A DNA stretch of 64,000 nt from Pseudovibrio sp. Tun.PSC04-5.I4. Lineage in GTDB: Bacteria > Pseudomonadota > Alphaproteobacteria > Rhizobiales > Stappiaceae. Positions 18,851 to 28,655 of the stretch are shown in pieces; position 1 is the stretch's first letter; each line of letters starts with the position of its first letter. Below the pieces are notes generated by a model. The model was not told the DNA's origin and did not search any database. It saw nothing but the letters and a program-made list of their open reading frames with translations. The stretch spans positions 1,323,001 to 1,387,000 of the forward strand of contig NZ_FNLB01000006.1 of the NCBI RefSeq assembly GCF_900104145.1, written 5' to 3'. The translations under genes were made by a program, and so were the position numbers.

Positions 18851-18921
18851 TTTGACACTCTTTCTCTATCCGGCGACGTCATAAGTACGTTGCCGGTGAT
18901 TTTCTTGTTTGCATTAAATTG

Positions 18922-19737
18922 CTACCAGCGCACGATCAGTCGCTCAGCGATTGAAACTGTCGCAAAGAGAAATACTGAGAGGCCGGAGGACATAAAGACG
19001 GTGGCGTACAACAACGAAGATCTGAAATTGAACGTGGAATCGATGATCAAAGCGCCCAAACCAACATCCGCGCCGACCCATTCGCCTACAATTGCTCCGA
19101 TGACGCAGGTGGTCGCTGCAATCTTGAGTGCAGAAAACAAAAAGGGCAGGGATGAAGGGAGCCTGATTTTCCAGAATATTTCGGACTTCGATGCGGAGAG
19201 TATGCGCGCAAGCTCCAAGGATTGATCGCTAACAGCTTGCAAGCCGCGCACCATATTTACCAGGGTTGGAAAAAAGCAAATAAGGCCGGCGATGACAACT
19301 TTTGCGGTTAGTCCGTTTCCAAAAATTAGGACCAATATTGGTGCGATCGCAAGGATCGGGATGGTGTTAATAAAAACTGCAATTGGGAAGAATGCTTTAT
19401 CAACCAAACGATAATGCACGAATGCAATCGCAATAAGGATTGCCGCTGTATTACCAGCTAAAAATCCCAACACGCTTTCAAATAATGTGGGCCAGAAGTT
19501 CTCAAGCAGGATCGGGAATTTGTGAACGAATGTTGAGGCGACTTCCGATGGTGCAGGCGCGATGTAGGTCGGTATCTCGAAGAACCGGACCCCAATTTGC
19601 CATGTCAACAGCAGCATGACGAGTGTCCCACCTGGAATTAAAATCCCTAGGATTTTTTCACGCCATATCGCACGCCTGTCGAAGCCAAAGTCGAACGCCT
19701 GTGCTTCGTCATTAATCTGTACATTTTCCATTAGCAT
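18922..19737 (-). CDS. ABC transporter permease (SsuC/TauC type)
   Basis: 271-aa inner-membrane permease of the nitrate/sulfonate/taurine class. It has about six spans and the EAA loop (VRGLQAVSDQSLELARILSA). Start is at 19737, or 19731, where TAATG joins it to the ATPase stop. It forms a complete importer with the two genes upstream. Confidence 0.92.
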   Translation of the reverse strand: MLMENVQINDEAQAFDFGFDRRAIWREKILGILIPGGTLVMLLLTWQIGVRFFEIPTYIAPAPSEVASTFVHKFPILLENFWPTLFESVLGFLAGNTAAILIAIAFVHYRLVDKAFFPIAVFINTIPILAIAPILVLIFGNGLTAKVVIAGLICFFPTLVNMVRGLQAVSDQSLELARILSASKSEIFWKIRLPSSLPFLFSALKIAATTCVIGAIVGEWVGADVGLGALIIDSTFNFRSSLLYATVFMSSGLSVFLFATVSIAERLIVRW

Positions 19738-20534
19738 GTCTCCAGCAGCTCGCGCAGATATGCTGCGTGACGTGTGGATTCTTGGGTGTCGCGGATTTTG
19801 ATTTCGCGGGGGTAGGGTAAATCAATGTCCACGATCTCGCGTAGCCGACCTGGATGGGCTTGCAACATCAGTACTTTTTGCCCAAGAAAGACAGCTTCGG
19901 GGATTGAATGTGTGACAAACAGAATTGTCACGCCGGTGTCCGCCCAAATTTTCAGTAGTTGAAGATTGAGATGGTCACGTGTCATTTCATCCAAAGCGCC
20001 AAATGGTTCATCCATTAGGAGCAACTTTGGTTTGCACACCAGCGCACGTGCGATAGCAACCCGTTGGCGCATGCCGCCAGACAGTTCGTGTGGAAGAGCG
20101 TCTTCGCGACCTTTCAGTCCAACCAGTGCAAGCAGTTCAGATGGCGAGCGATCACTCACCGGGATTTTAACGCCTCGCTTCTTGCCAATTTCCAAAGGAA
20201 GCTGAACGTTTTGCAGTGCCGTCCGCCAAGGCAGCAACGCAGCATCCTGAAAAACAAAGGCAAACTCCCGCGCCAACCGCGCTTCTTCCGTTGTCTTTCC
20301 AAATATCTGGACTTCGCCGCTTGCTGCTGGAACCAGATCTGAAACCAATCGAAGCATGGTCGATTTACCACAGCCTGACGGTCCAAGAATGGTGTGAAAT
20401 GAACCTGCCTCGATTTCAAGTGAGAGATTTTCTATCGCCGTAAAGCGCCCAAACTTTACCGACGCATTCTTCAGCGATACAGCAACCGGGATAGATCCGG
20501 TTGCTGTGCTGATTTTTTGCGCAGCCGAATTCAT
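19731..20534 (-). CDS. ABC transporter ATP-binding protein (SsuB/TauB type)
   Basis: 267-aa ATPase: Walker A ILGPSGCGKSTMLR, signature LSGGMRQRVAIAR, Walker B LLLMDEPFGALDEMTR, H-loop LFVTHSIPEA. It lies 4 bases after the binding-protein gene and overlaps the permease gene. It energises uptake by the NMT1-type importer. Confidence 0.95.
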   Translation of the reverse strand: MNSAAQKISTATGSIPVAVSLKNASVKFGRFTAIENLSLEIEAGSFHTILGPSGCGKSTMLRLVSDLVPAASGEVQIFGKTTEEARLAREFAFVFQDAALLPWRTALQNVQLPLEIGKKRGVKIPVSDRSPSELLALVGLKGREDALPHELSGGMRQRVAIARALVCKPKLLLMDEPFGALDEMTRDHLNLQLLKIWADTGVTILFVTHSIPEAVFLGQKVLMLQAHPGRLREIVDIDLPYPREIKIRDTQESTRHAAYLRELLETC

Positions 20535-20538
20535 GGCT

Positions 20539-21564
20539 TTATCCGAACTTCGGGCGGTCTGCCGCAGTTGCTTCTAGAACTGAGAAGTCCACCAAGTCAT
20601 CCAATTTCGGTGCATTACCTTCAAACTGACCTAATTGATCATAGATGTTGATTTGAGCTTCCCAGTTTTCACGGGTCATTGTGCCCCAGCCGTTTTGTGC
20701 AGTGTTTTCGTTAAACGAGAACGCCCGGATCAGTGAAACGGCCTTCTTTTCAGATTCCAGATTCAGGTTGGGGTATCGTTCGACCAGAAATTCAACAGCC
20801 TGTTCTGGATTATCGTGCACCCAGCCCCAGCCTTTAGCTGAAACACGGATCATGTCTTCAACCTGCTTGCGATTTTCTGAAAGGGTTTGGTCTGTAACAT
20901 AGAAGGGGTTTGCATATAGCTGGATGCCTGCGTCCCAAAGTGTCATGTCATTGCGCTGATCACCCAGGACTGAGAGGGCATTGATGTTGGTGTTCCAGCC
21001 AGTCACAACATCAACTTGTCCAGTCATCAAGGCCGCCATGTCGCCGCCCATAACCGTCACGTTAACATCGTCTTCAGATATGCCGTTTTTGGCAAGCAAA
21101 GCCCGGAGCAGGATGCGAGCAGTCCCTTGTGTCCCAACAGTTTTCCCGATGAGATCTGCTGGTGAATTGACTGGATTATCCTTCAATGAGAAATATGTGA
21201 AAGGGTGTTGTTGGTATCCTGCGGCGATACATTTGATTGGAATGCCCGCAGCGCGCGCCAGCATCAAAGATGGGCTGGAAGAGATAGAGCCCAGATTTGC
21301 GCGGCCTGATGCGACCGTTGCAACGCCATCGATGTTTGGGCCACCCGCAATAATTTTGAGGCTCAAACCTGCGTCTTCGTAGTATCCCAGCTTGTCAGCG
21401 GCAACTTCTCCGAGAATGCCATTTGAGGCGAGCCAGCCAAGCTGCATGTTTACTTCAAAAAGCCCTCGTGCGTTAGCGCCTCCAACACCCAAAAGCGTTC
21501 CCGTTGCTGCTGCGCCGATGCCTTTCAGCAGAACACGACGGTTCGGTTCATTAAATATAGACAT
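20539..21564 (-). CDS. ABC transporter substrate-binding protein (NMT1/THI5-like)
   Basis: 341-aa periplasmic protein. The ATG at 21564 has a strong GGGAGGA site; an in-frame TTG 12 bases earlier is unlikely. The N-terminus NRRVLLKGIGAAATGTLLG looks like a twin-arginine signal. The body (VNMQLGWLASNGILGEVAAD, YYEDAGLSLKIIAGGPNIDG) is typical of the NMT1 family that binds pyrimidines, sulfonates or nitriles. It heads the leftward operon, with a LysR gene divergent from it. The ligand is unknown. Confidence 0.92.
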   Translation of the reverse strand: MSIFNEPNRRVLLKGIGAAATGTLLGVGGANARGLFEVNMQLGWLASNGILGEVAADKLGYYEDAGLSLKIIAGGPNIDGVATVASGRANLGSISSSPSLMLARAAGIPIKCIAAGYQQHPFTYFSLKDNPVNSPADLIGKTVGTQGTARILLRALLAKNGISEDDVNVTVMGGDMAALMTGQVDVVTGWNTNINALSVLGDQRNDMTLWDAGIQLYANPFYVTDQTLSENRKQVEDMIRVSAKGWGWVHDNPEQAVEFLVERYPNLNLESEKKAVSLIRAFSFNENTAQNGWGTMTRENWEAQINIYDQLGQFEGNAPKLDDLVDFSVLEATAADRPKFG

Positions 21565-21681
21565 AATTCCTCCCAAAGCTTGTAATCATTGGGGGGCTAA
21601 ATTCTGCGGTCAGTTCCACCCCGTAAGAACACTTTACGCAGCTTGTGTGCGAGGCCTAAAGTGTTTAATTTGCCTAACAGT

Positions 21682-21698
21682 GGTGCAAATTACGCACC
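21682..21698. promoter_or_regulatory. LysR-type operator candidate
   Basis: GGTGC-N7-GCACC inverted repeat in the 153-base divergent intergenic region, 20 bases upstream of the LysR gene start. The inner TGC-N7-GCA fits the T-N11-A rule for LysR boxes, and the position suits autoregulation and control of the catabolic operon. Confidence 0.5.
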
Positions 21699-21717
21699 GC
21701 ATAACAGGCCAGATAAT

Positions 21718-22623
21718 ATGCACAGTAACTTTTTAAAATACTTGGACGAGATTGCAAAACAAGGCTCAATTCGGAAAGCTGCGAATGTTCTCAATTTAAC
21801 GTCAACATCGGTAAATCGAAAAATATTGAGTGTTGAAGAGCAGATGGGCGTCAAGCTGTTTGACCGCTCTCCGGAGGGGGTTGAACTGACTGCTGCGGGA
21901 AAAATTGTGTTAGAGCACTGCCGAAAGACCCTCTATGATTTTGACCATGTAAAAGCGATTATTCAAGATATTCGGGATTTGAGATCCGGTCATCTCAGCA
22001 TCCAAACAATAGACTCTTTTACATTCAGCATTCTTCCGAAAATCCTCGATAGGTTTTGTTCGGAATACCCTGGAATTTCACTTTCAATTTCAGCAGCACA
22101 ACCTGATGAGATCAATAAGGCAGTTGCACTTGGCACCGCTGACATCGGTATCAATTTCACCAAGGAATATCACCCAGACCTGCGGATAGTCCTAGAGAAA
22201 GCAGCGCCTTTCGGCATCATTATGCGTCCAGATCACCCGCTTTCTGGTAAAAGCACCATAGAACTGAAGGATTTAGATGGATATCCGTTGGTGAGGACAA
22301 TTGATGCGCGGGGAAATAAATCATTACTTGATCAGGAAATGAAGTCGGCGACGACATATTTGACAACCCACACCTACACGAATTCACTCGCTATCGCGAA
22401 GCTGGCAATCAAGAGCAACAGGGCGCTTGGAGTCTACACTCAAATTGGTTTCATGGAAGAAGTCGCAAACAAAGAATTGGTGTTCGTGCCTCTTACGATG
22501 AAATCTCTTAGAAAATATCGGGTGGGGCTGATAATTTCGGCAAGTACAAACATTGACCCTCTTAGAAGGTTGTTTGTCGCGGAGGCGGACAGCGTTCTCA
22601 AAGGCGTTCGATTTGGGCCATGA
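21718..22623 (+). CDS. LysR-family transcriptional regulator
   Basis: 301-aa regulator. The N-terminal winged helix (FLKYLDEIAKQGSIRKAANV, LTSTSVNRKILSVEEQMGVK) is followed by a periplasmic-binding-like effector domain. The start at 21718 gives a normal LysR N-terminus; the frame is open upstream. It is transcribed away from the ten-gene catabolic operon, so it most likely controls that operon in response to the substrate. Confidence 0.92.
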   Translation: MHSNFLKYLDEIAKQGSIRKAANVLNLTSTSVNRKILSVEEQMGVKLFDRSPEGVELTAAGKIVLEHCRKTLYDFDHVKAIIQDIRDLRSGHLSIQTIDSFTFSILPKILDRFCSEYPGISLSISAAQPDEINKAVALGTADIGINFTKEYHPDLRIVLEKAAPFGIIMRPDHPLSGKSTIELKDLDGYPLVRTIDARGNKSLLDQEMKSATTYLTTHTYTNSLAIAKLAIKSNRALGVYTQIGFMEEVANKELVFVPLTMKSLRKYRVGLIISASTNIDPLRRLFVAEADSVLKGVRFGP

Positions 22624-22739
22624 CCGGAAGTAAGGGCAGTGTTGCATAAACAGAATTTTGCTTATATCTTTCCCAACCCCATGAATCTGGGCATTATGAA
22701 ACAAGCTGGAACATCGCGCGCGCCAAGGCTGTCATTTTA

Positions 22740-24154
22740 TTAAGAACGGAGACGCCAACTTTTTCGCATTTCTGGCGTGGCGGAGCGTATTCCAGTAAAT
22801 AATCGCCGCAATAACAAGATTAAGGGCCATTGCCCGCTTTTGTTGAGCGTCTGTGGATCGATCATAAATATGCTCTGGGAATGAGCAAAGTCAGCTTCTC
22901 CCAGAGCAAGATAAAGCCGGTGTTGCTGACGGTAGGTTCCTAGTTTTCTCAATAGTGCTGAGGGTTTTAAGGACCCACTTTTGACGCTCGCTGCCAAGCG
23001 GACAATATCTCCCCACTGTCTCAGAATAACTTCCTCGTTTACCGGTTTCCTGATGATAGAAGACAAGCCTTTCCATGCGTTTGGTTTTCCAAAACAGCTC
23101 AATCGCCGATTAGGAAAGTCCCGCAATCGGGGACAAGTTTAAGCCTGAGCAGATGGAGCATAGCAAAAACGTGATCCGATCCCCCTCCGGTATCAACGTA
23201 ATGCACAAGCAGATTGAACTGAGCCGCATTCCCCTTCAGCCCATCCAGCACAAACGGAGCTTCCCCGGACGTGGCTCCGATCACGCTTGAATAAAAAGAA
23301 CCATATTGGCCTGACAAAAAAGAATAGATTTTCAAATCTGGATCAAGCCCATATTTGGCGTTGATTTCACCTGAGTTGCGGGCTGAGGCAAAGAATTGCC
23401 CATCAGAAGAGGTGTGATCAGCTTGTCCCCAGATCTGGGCCAATGGCAGATTGTGATGAGCATCGATAATTTTTGCCAAGGCATCGGTGTAGGTTTCGGT
23501 GCGCAGATACCAGGTTGAGGCCCAAGACAATTGCGCATGCGTCACGTTTTCGGAGGCCTGCGCCATGCGCTCCAAGCCAAGATTTGTTGCTCCTGCCAGT
23601 ACTGAAGCCAAAACTGCCGCTGGTTTGGTGAACGTAAATCGGTAAAAGCTCCCAGAAAGCTGGTGTGATGAGCAACATTCCATAACAAGTCTGTAATTTG
23701 GATGCGGGGCATGACAACATCAATCGCACGGTCAAGCTGCTCACTGACTGGCGACACAATTGGGTCATGCGCGTAATTTTCAAGCGCCCATTTTCAAGTC
23801 TGACGCCTTCTAACTGGCCACGTTTCAGCTTGCATTCAACATCTCTTAACCGTTAGTCCAAATGGGTGCGGAGCTGCCCCGCCCATCAATTGGTAAGCCG
23901 GTTTTACTCATGACATGGGATGCTTCCGCCCTAGGCATCAGGTAGGCATCAAAACGGCGATAATCCCGGCTTCCTTTAACCCAAGCATCTCCGGCACGAA
24001 GAAGGTCCAGCAAAGTGGAAATCACCGCGGTTTCATAAACCCGGCGCGTTGGCTTACCATCCTTGAAGATCAACGACTTCCAGTGTTTCGCAGCAAAAGG
24101 CATAGGCACAACGTCCGGTGGATTCCGTTTCCCAGCACGGTTCTGCTCTTTGAT
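22740..24154 (-). pseudogene. Tn3-family transposase TnpA remnant (first)
   Basis: Minus-strand fragments in three frames spell the C-terminal two thirds of a Tn3 transposase. From the right: KEQNRAGKRNPPDVVPMPF up to VKGSRDYRRFDAYLMPR, then GLERMAQASENVTHAQLSWA, the catalytic-aspartate region WGQADHTSSDGQFF, GQYGSFYSSVIGATSGEAPF and VDTGGGSDHVFAMLHLLRL, then ALLRKLGTYRQQHRLYLALG. Several frameshifts break it. The right end is cut exactly by IS copy A at 24155, and the N-terminal part is not found on the other side. It is non-functional. Confidence 0.85.
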
Positions 24155-24240
24155 TGTCTGACGTCAGCCCCTATGGGTCCAAATAGCAGTATTTGATAAG
24201 AGAGTGTTTTTGGCTCATCGTAACCACTGAGGAGTGGGAC

Positions 24241-24600
24241 ATGAGACAGACAACAGGAACGTACAAGATCGCCAAAGATAACAAACGCGCCACCCGCAAA
24301 CATTATTCATCAGAAGAGAAGATCAGGATCGTGCTGGATGGGCTGCGCGGTGAAGACAGCATTGCTGAACTGTGCCGTAGGGAAGGTCTCTCCCAAGGCA
24401 TCTATTAGAAGTGGTCGAAAGACTTCATGGAAGCAGGCAAGCGACGTCTGGCTGGTGACACGGCGCGTGCGGCAAATACTGAAGAGGCTAAAGACCTCCG
24501 CCGGGAAGCTCGCGATTTGAAGGAAGTGGTGGCTGAACAAACGCTGGAACTCCGCTTGCTCAAAAAAAGCATGTTCGAGGGTGGGGGCGACCCAGAATGA
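24241..24600 (+). pseudogene. IS copy A orfA, interrupted
   Basis: Helix-turn-helix OrfA: SSEEKIRIVLDGLRGEDSIA, ELCRREGLSQGIY, then TAG at 24406-24408 where copy B has TAC (Tyr), then KWSKDFMEAGKRRL. Five codons (SPGEK) are missing near the N-terminus compared with copy C. The stop overlaps the orfB start (ATGA). Confidence 0.85.
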
Positions 24601-25565
24601 GATATGTCGCATCTGAGAAGCTGGAAATCATCAGGTTGGTTGACGAAGGCCACCTGTCAGCTCGCTAAACACTGACCAAGCTCGGTATTCCCCGCACCAC
24701 GTTCTATCGCTGGTATGAGCGTTATCTACAGCGCGGAGAGGCTGGACTGAATGATCAATCTCCCAAACCCAAGCACGTCTGGAACCGCATCCCTGACGAG
24801 GTAAGGCGCAAGATCGTCAAGCTGGCTTTGAAAGAGACGGAGCTATCGCCTCGGGAATTGGCGGTTACGTTCACTGATCGGGAAAAGTATTTTGTATCAG
24901 AGGCTTCTGTCTACCGCGTATTGAAGGCACACGACCTAATCACCAGCCCCGCCTTCATCGTCATCAAGGCCGCGAATGAGTTCAAAGACAAAACGACAGC
25001 TATCAATCAGCTCTGGCAGACGGACTTCACCTATCTCAAGGTGCTCGGCTGGGGGTGGTATTATCTCAGCACAATCCTGGACGACTACAGCCGCTATATC
25101 ATTGCGTGGAAGCTCTGCACCAACATGAGGGCTGAAGATGTGACCGACACATTGGATCTGGCGTTGCAGGCATCAGGTTGCGACCAGGTTCACGTTGCCC
25201 ACAAACCCCGGTTACTAAGCGATAATGGCTCCAGCTACGTCTCTGGTGATCTGGCAGAATGGTTACAGGGTAAAGGTATGAAGCACACGCGCGGCGCACC
25301 CTATCACCCCCAAACCCAGGGAAAGATCGAGCGTTGGCACCAAACTCTGAAGAACCGGATTCTGCTGGAAAACGACGCCCTGCCGGGTGACCTTGAAGAC
25401 CAGATCGAAGTCTTCATCACTCACTACAACCATGAGAGTTTAAGCAACCTCACGGCCGCCGACGTCTACTTCGGGCGCGACAAAGCTATTCTAAAACAAA
25501 GGGAAGGGATCAAACGAAAGACACTCGAAATGCGCCGCTTGCATCACAGGCAACACGTCGCATAA
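24597..25565 (+). pseudogene. IS copy A orfB (DDE transposase), one nonsense codon
   Basis: IS3-type integrase-core transposase. It has an N-terminal HTH, then a TAA at 24666-24668 where copy B reads CAA. The rest is open, with the DDE residues in WQTDFTYL, LLSDNGSSY and GKIERWHQT. Its 3' part differs from B and C (NDALPGDLEDQIEVFITHYN and a 4-codon deletion). Only the single TAA prevents a full-length protein. Confidence 0.85.
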
Positions 25566-25686
25566 TCAAACCAACCAGATGAGCTAAACTCTCGCTTAGT
25601 TTTTCCAGCTCCTGGACCCAAAAACTCTGCCGACGCACACGTCGCAGTACTGTCTTATTTGCGTGCTCAACTGAGTATCGAAGAGG

Positions 25687-27354
25687 GTGTTGGACTTGGC
25701 GGGTACTTTTATTCAAGGACCTGCGAACGGCATGTTAAGTCGATCCCAGAACGGTATGGCCTTTGAGGCATGGCAGGCTACCGTTTTTTCTCACTGGTCC
25801 AAAGACAGGATCGAGAATGCTATGGCAGCAGTCGATAACCTGATCCAGCCAGCTGCTTCCAAACCATATACTGAACTTCGTGCGCGTTGGCGACGGGCGC
25901 GCAACCATTCGCTGATGCTATGCGCTGGTTGCGCGGTCAGTCTGACTGGTCCAAGGCCACCATGAAAGCAGCGCCAACCTCTGTGGTCTCCAAGTCCTGG
26001 CAGCCATACGTGCTGGATAGCAACGGGCAGATCGCCGACCCCAGCGCCTATGTCCTTGCGACCATTGATGCTTGGCATAAAGCCATAAAGCGCCGGGACG
26101 TTTTAGCGGTTCCAGAGATCAGGTATGCAGATTTGCGCATTGGGGTGCTGGAACGGCGGAAATGGCAAAATACCAAAGGCATTGTGTGTCGTAGTTTGAA
26201 CCGCACGCTTGATGGACCGAGTGAGGTCAAGCGCCTGACTGAATTGCTGGATGCGACATATGCCCGTGTGGTTGCGCGTGTTGACCAAAACCCAGATTTG
26301 AAATCCGAGGACATCGGAGGCAAACGCAGGATTGGGATTGCCGCATTTGATCGAATGGATGAGCAAGACAGCTTGATCGCAGCGCGCAAGCAGGTCCACA
26401 ACCTGATGCCAAAAGGCGGCATTCCAGATATTCTTCTTGAAGTGATGCACTGCACGGGCTTTGCCCAAGCGTTTACCCATATCAGCGGCAAGCCTGCCCA
26501 GATTGAGAATTTCGAGACCAGCCTCTGCGCCGTTCTGGTCGCACAAACTTGTGCAATATCGCTTGGAACCACTCGTGCGAAAGGAGCATCCAGCCTTGCG
26601 GCAAAGCCGACTGTCCTGATTCAAACCGAACTCTATGCGCACAGAAACACTCAACGGCGCCAATGCCATGATCGTATCTGCACACAGACAACTGCCAATT
26701 GTGGCATATTGGGGATATGGACAAACAGTTTCCGCCGGTGGCTTGCGTTTTCTGGCTCCTAAAAGTGCCATCCACGCAGGTCGCAATTCTAAGTATTTTG
26801 GGTGTGGTCGCGGCATCACATGGTACAATATGCTGTTCGACCAATATTCCGGGTTGTGCCCGGTAAACTGCGCGACAGTCTCTCTATTCTTTCCCTTCTG
26901 CTGGAGCTGCGAACCGAACTCGATCCATCCGGATCATGACTGATACAGCTGCCTACTCGGATTCCATTTTTGGTCTGTTTGGGCTTCTGGGGTACCAGTT
27001 TTGCCCTCGTCTGGCAGACACAGGCGGAGCGCGTCTTTGGCGGGTTGAAAAAGCTGCCGACTACGGCCCGTTCAATGGTATTACTGAGGGTACCATCAAT
27101 ACAAAGCTCATCATCGAAAACTGGGAAGATCTGATCCGCCTTGCCGACTCGCTCAAGCTGGAATTCCGTCTACATGCAGGAAGCGCTGACACGCCTCAAC
27201 GCGCAGGAGTTCCGTTACAGACCCCGCTAACATAGCGTATTTGTCTCCTATTCTCTGGCGGTATATCAACTTCCTAGGCAGGTATGAAATCGCCTTGCCT
27301 GAAAGTGTTGCACAAGGCAGGCTAAGACCTCTCAGAGACCCCACTTCCGAATAG
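25687..27354 (+). pseudogene. Tn3-family transposase TnpA remnant (second)
   Basis: Plus-strand fragments in changing frames give a different Tn3 transposase from that at 22.7-24.2 kb. They read, in order, DPSAYVLATIDAWHKAIKRR, SLNRTLDGPSEVKRLTELLD, FDRMDEQDSLIAARKQVHNL, CTGFAQAFTHISGKPAQIEN, YWGYGQTVSAGGLRF with AGRNSKYFGCGRGITWYNML, DTAAYSDSIFGLFGLLGYQF, and the C-terminal WRYINFLGRYEIALPESVAQ before a TAG at 27352. Internal deletions and frameshifts make it dead. The resolvase remnant downstream probably belongs to the same transposon. Confidence 0.85.
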
Positions 27355-27414
27355 ATGTTTTGAAAAAATAAAATAGACCTTATGACGGGACACCGTTCCG
27401 CTCAGCCCTGCGTC

Positions 27415-27960
27415 CCCTGACCAGGACCTGTCGGCGCAGAAAGATCGCCTGCTTGGTGCGCCGACAGGTGTTTGAGAACATCATCTTCAGCAAGCAGTTT
27501 GAAAGGCCCGGACTAACCCAGTTGCTGGATCATGCTCACCCCGGCGATAGCTTCTGTGTGACACGTCTTGACCGCCTTGGGAGCTGCCTCAAAGAACTGC
27601 TACAAACTGTAGAAGATCTTAAAACGGCCAACACCACATCCGCAGCTGGTGAACTCGCATTACATGTATTTGGAGCTATTGCGCATTTTGAACGGCGACT
27701 GATATCTGAGCGTACGAAAGACGGCATCGCTGCAGCTAGAAAACGAGGTAAAAGCTCAGGACGGCCTGCGCTCAAACAAGAGACTGTCTTGGTGCTACAA
27801 AAGCTCATTGAGCATGGTTTAACTGCAGGTCAGACCGCCAAGCAACTCGGCATCGGTAGATCAATGGCTTACAGACTTGCCAAAGGCTTACACAAAACGC
27901 ACATGTTTATGATTTGTTCGCTCCAAGCGTTATCCAGCGAACAACCCGTGCGATGTCTCC
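27415..27960 (+). pseudogene. Tn3-type serine resolvase/invertase remnant
   Basis: The first residues DQDLSAQKDRLLGA are out of frame with RQVFENIIFSKQFERPGLTQ, which continues through DSFCVTRLDRLGSCLKELLQ and AIAHFERRLISERTKDGIAA to a C-terminal HTH (TAGQTAKQLGIGRSMAYRLA). The catalytic N-terminal segment with its serine is missing, and a stretch of about 12 residues before TTSAAGELALHVFG is deleted. The frame stays open to 28100, over the XRE gene, but homology stops near 27910. Confidence 0.8.
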
Positions 27961-28376
27961 TATTCGCCACGTTTCAACATCTCCTGGTAAATACGCGCAA
28001 ACATCGTCGAAACAAAATTGATAGGGCCTTTATTGCCCTCGCCATAAATTTGCTCTTCCACGCCCAAGGCCTGACGCCAAGCCATGTCAATCAGATCTAG
28101 ATCTGCTTCTTGCGTGCTTTCTTCTAAGTCCGCAAAAAAATCGGAGTTTTCCAATGTGCCTTGAGCTGCAACGCCATGAATCCCAAACCGTAGAAACTGT
28201 TCATTAACGCCAAGTGCTTGCGCCAGTTTCTCAATAGTATCCCCGCGTGGATTTTCAATTAGACCTTTTTCAATCTTGTAAAGATTGTCATATCCAACGT
28301 TGGCGCGTCTCGCCAAATCTTTGACACTTAAGTCATTCTGCTTTCGCAGTTGTTGAAGTCGCTTTTGCCAAGTCAT
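27960..28376 (-). CDS. XRE-family transcriptional regulator
   Basis: 138-aa protein with an N-terminal cro/C1-type helix-turn-helix (WQKRLQQLRKQNDLSVKDLA, RRANVGYDNLYKIEKGL) and a C-terminal region with no known motif (LDLIDMAWRQALGVEEQIYG). A perfect palindrome, TGGATT-AGT-AATCCA, lies 35 bases upstream in the divergent promoter region and overlaps a plausible -35 (TTACTA, 17 bases before TTATAG). That suggests autorepression. The same palindrome type is found upstream of the 10072 gene. It lies next to transposon debris but appears intact. Confidence 0.85.
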   Translation of the reverse strand: MTWQKRLQQLRKQNDLSVKDLARRANVGYDNLYKIEKGLIENPRGDTIEKLAQALGVNEQFLRFGIHGVAAQGTLENSDFFADLEESTQEADLDLIDMAWRQALGVEEQIYGEGNKGPINFVSTMFARIYQEMLKRGE

Positions 28377-28410
28377 GATCGCACTACAGCTGCTATAAAA
28401 AGTGGTCCGC

Positions 28411-28425
28411 TGGATTAGTAATCCA
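28411..28425. promoter_or_regulatory. Palindrome TGGATT-AGT-AATCCA, probable XRE operator
   Basis: Perfect 6-bp half-sites around a 3-base centre, located between the XRE gene and a divergent small gene at 28468. The half-sites and spacing are identical to site 1 at 9706-9720. Confidence 0.6.
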
Positions 28426-28467
28426 ATTAGTACAATTAATCTATCTCACTCTTGGAGAGAAATAGAT

Positions 28468-28605
28468 ATGCAGACCAGATATCCGCAACTAATAGGTGAA
28501 CTATACTCCCATAAATATTCTAGGTGCATCTTTTATCAGCGGAATACTGAAAAATTCTTTTCCATAAAAGCTCTGGTTGCAAAAACAATTCCAGTTGAGA
28601 AATGA
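28468..28605 (+). CDS. Small hypothetical protein, 45 aa, divergent from XRE gene
   Basis: The ATG at 28468 is preceded by TTGGAGAG at a proper distance. The product (QTRYPQLIGELYSHKYSRCI... to IPVEK) is basic and aromatic with one cysteine and no membrane segment. It shares the palindrome-containing promoter region with the XRE gene. Its divergent position suggests it may be a target of that regulator. Function unknown. Confidence 0.45.
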   Translation: MQTRYPQLIGELYSHKYSRCIFYQRNTEKFFSIKALVAKTIPVEK

Positions 28606-28655
28606 TTTATGCACCTGTTCTATCCCCACAGGTGATTTGAACCCAAAGAAGAGAC

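Larger units (their letters stand above)
24155..25639 (+). mobile_element. IS3-like insertion sequence, copy A (1485 bp)
   Basis: Defined by comparison with copies B (48417-49929) and C (55766-57277). The left end begins TGTCTGACGTCAGCC; the right end, inverted, begins TGTGCGTCGGCAGAG. In both ends GGGTCC lies at bases 21-26, an imperfect terminal repeat of TG...CA type. It has 15-bp and 12-bp internal deletions relative to C. No target duplication is visible. Both reading frames contain stops (orfA TAG at 24406, orfB TAA at 24666). Confidence 0.9.
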
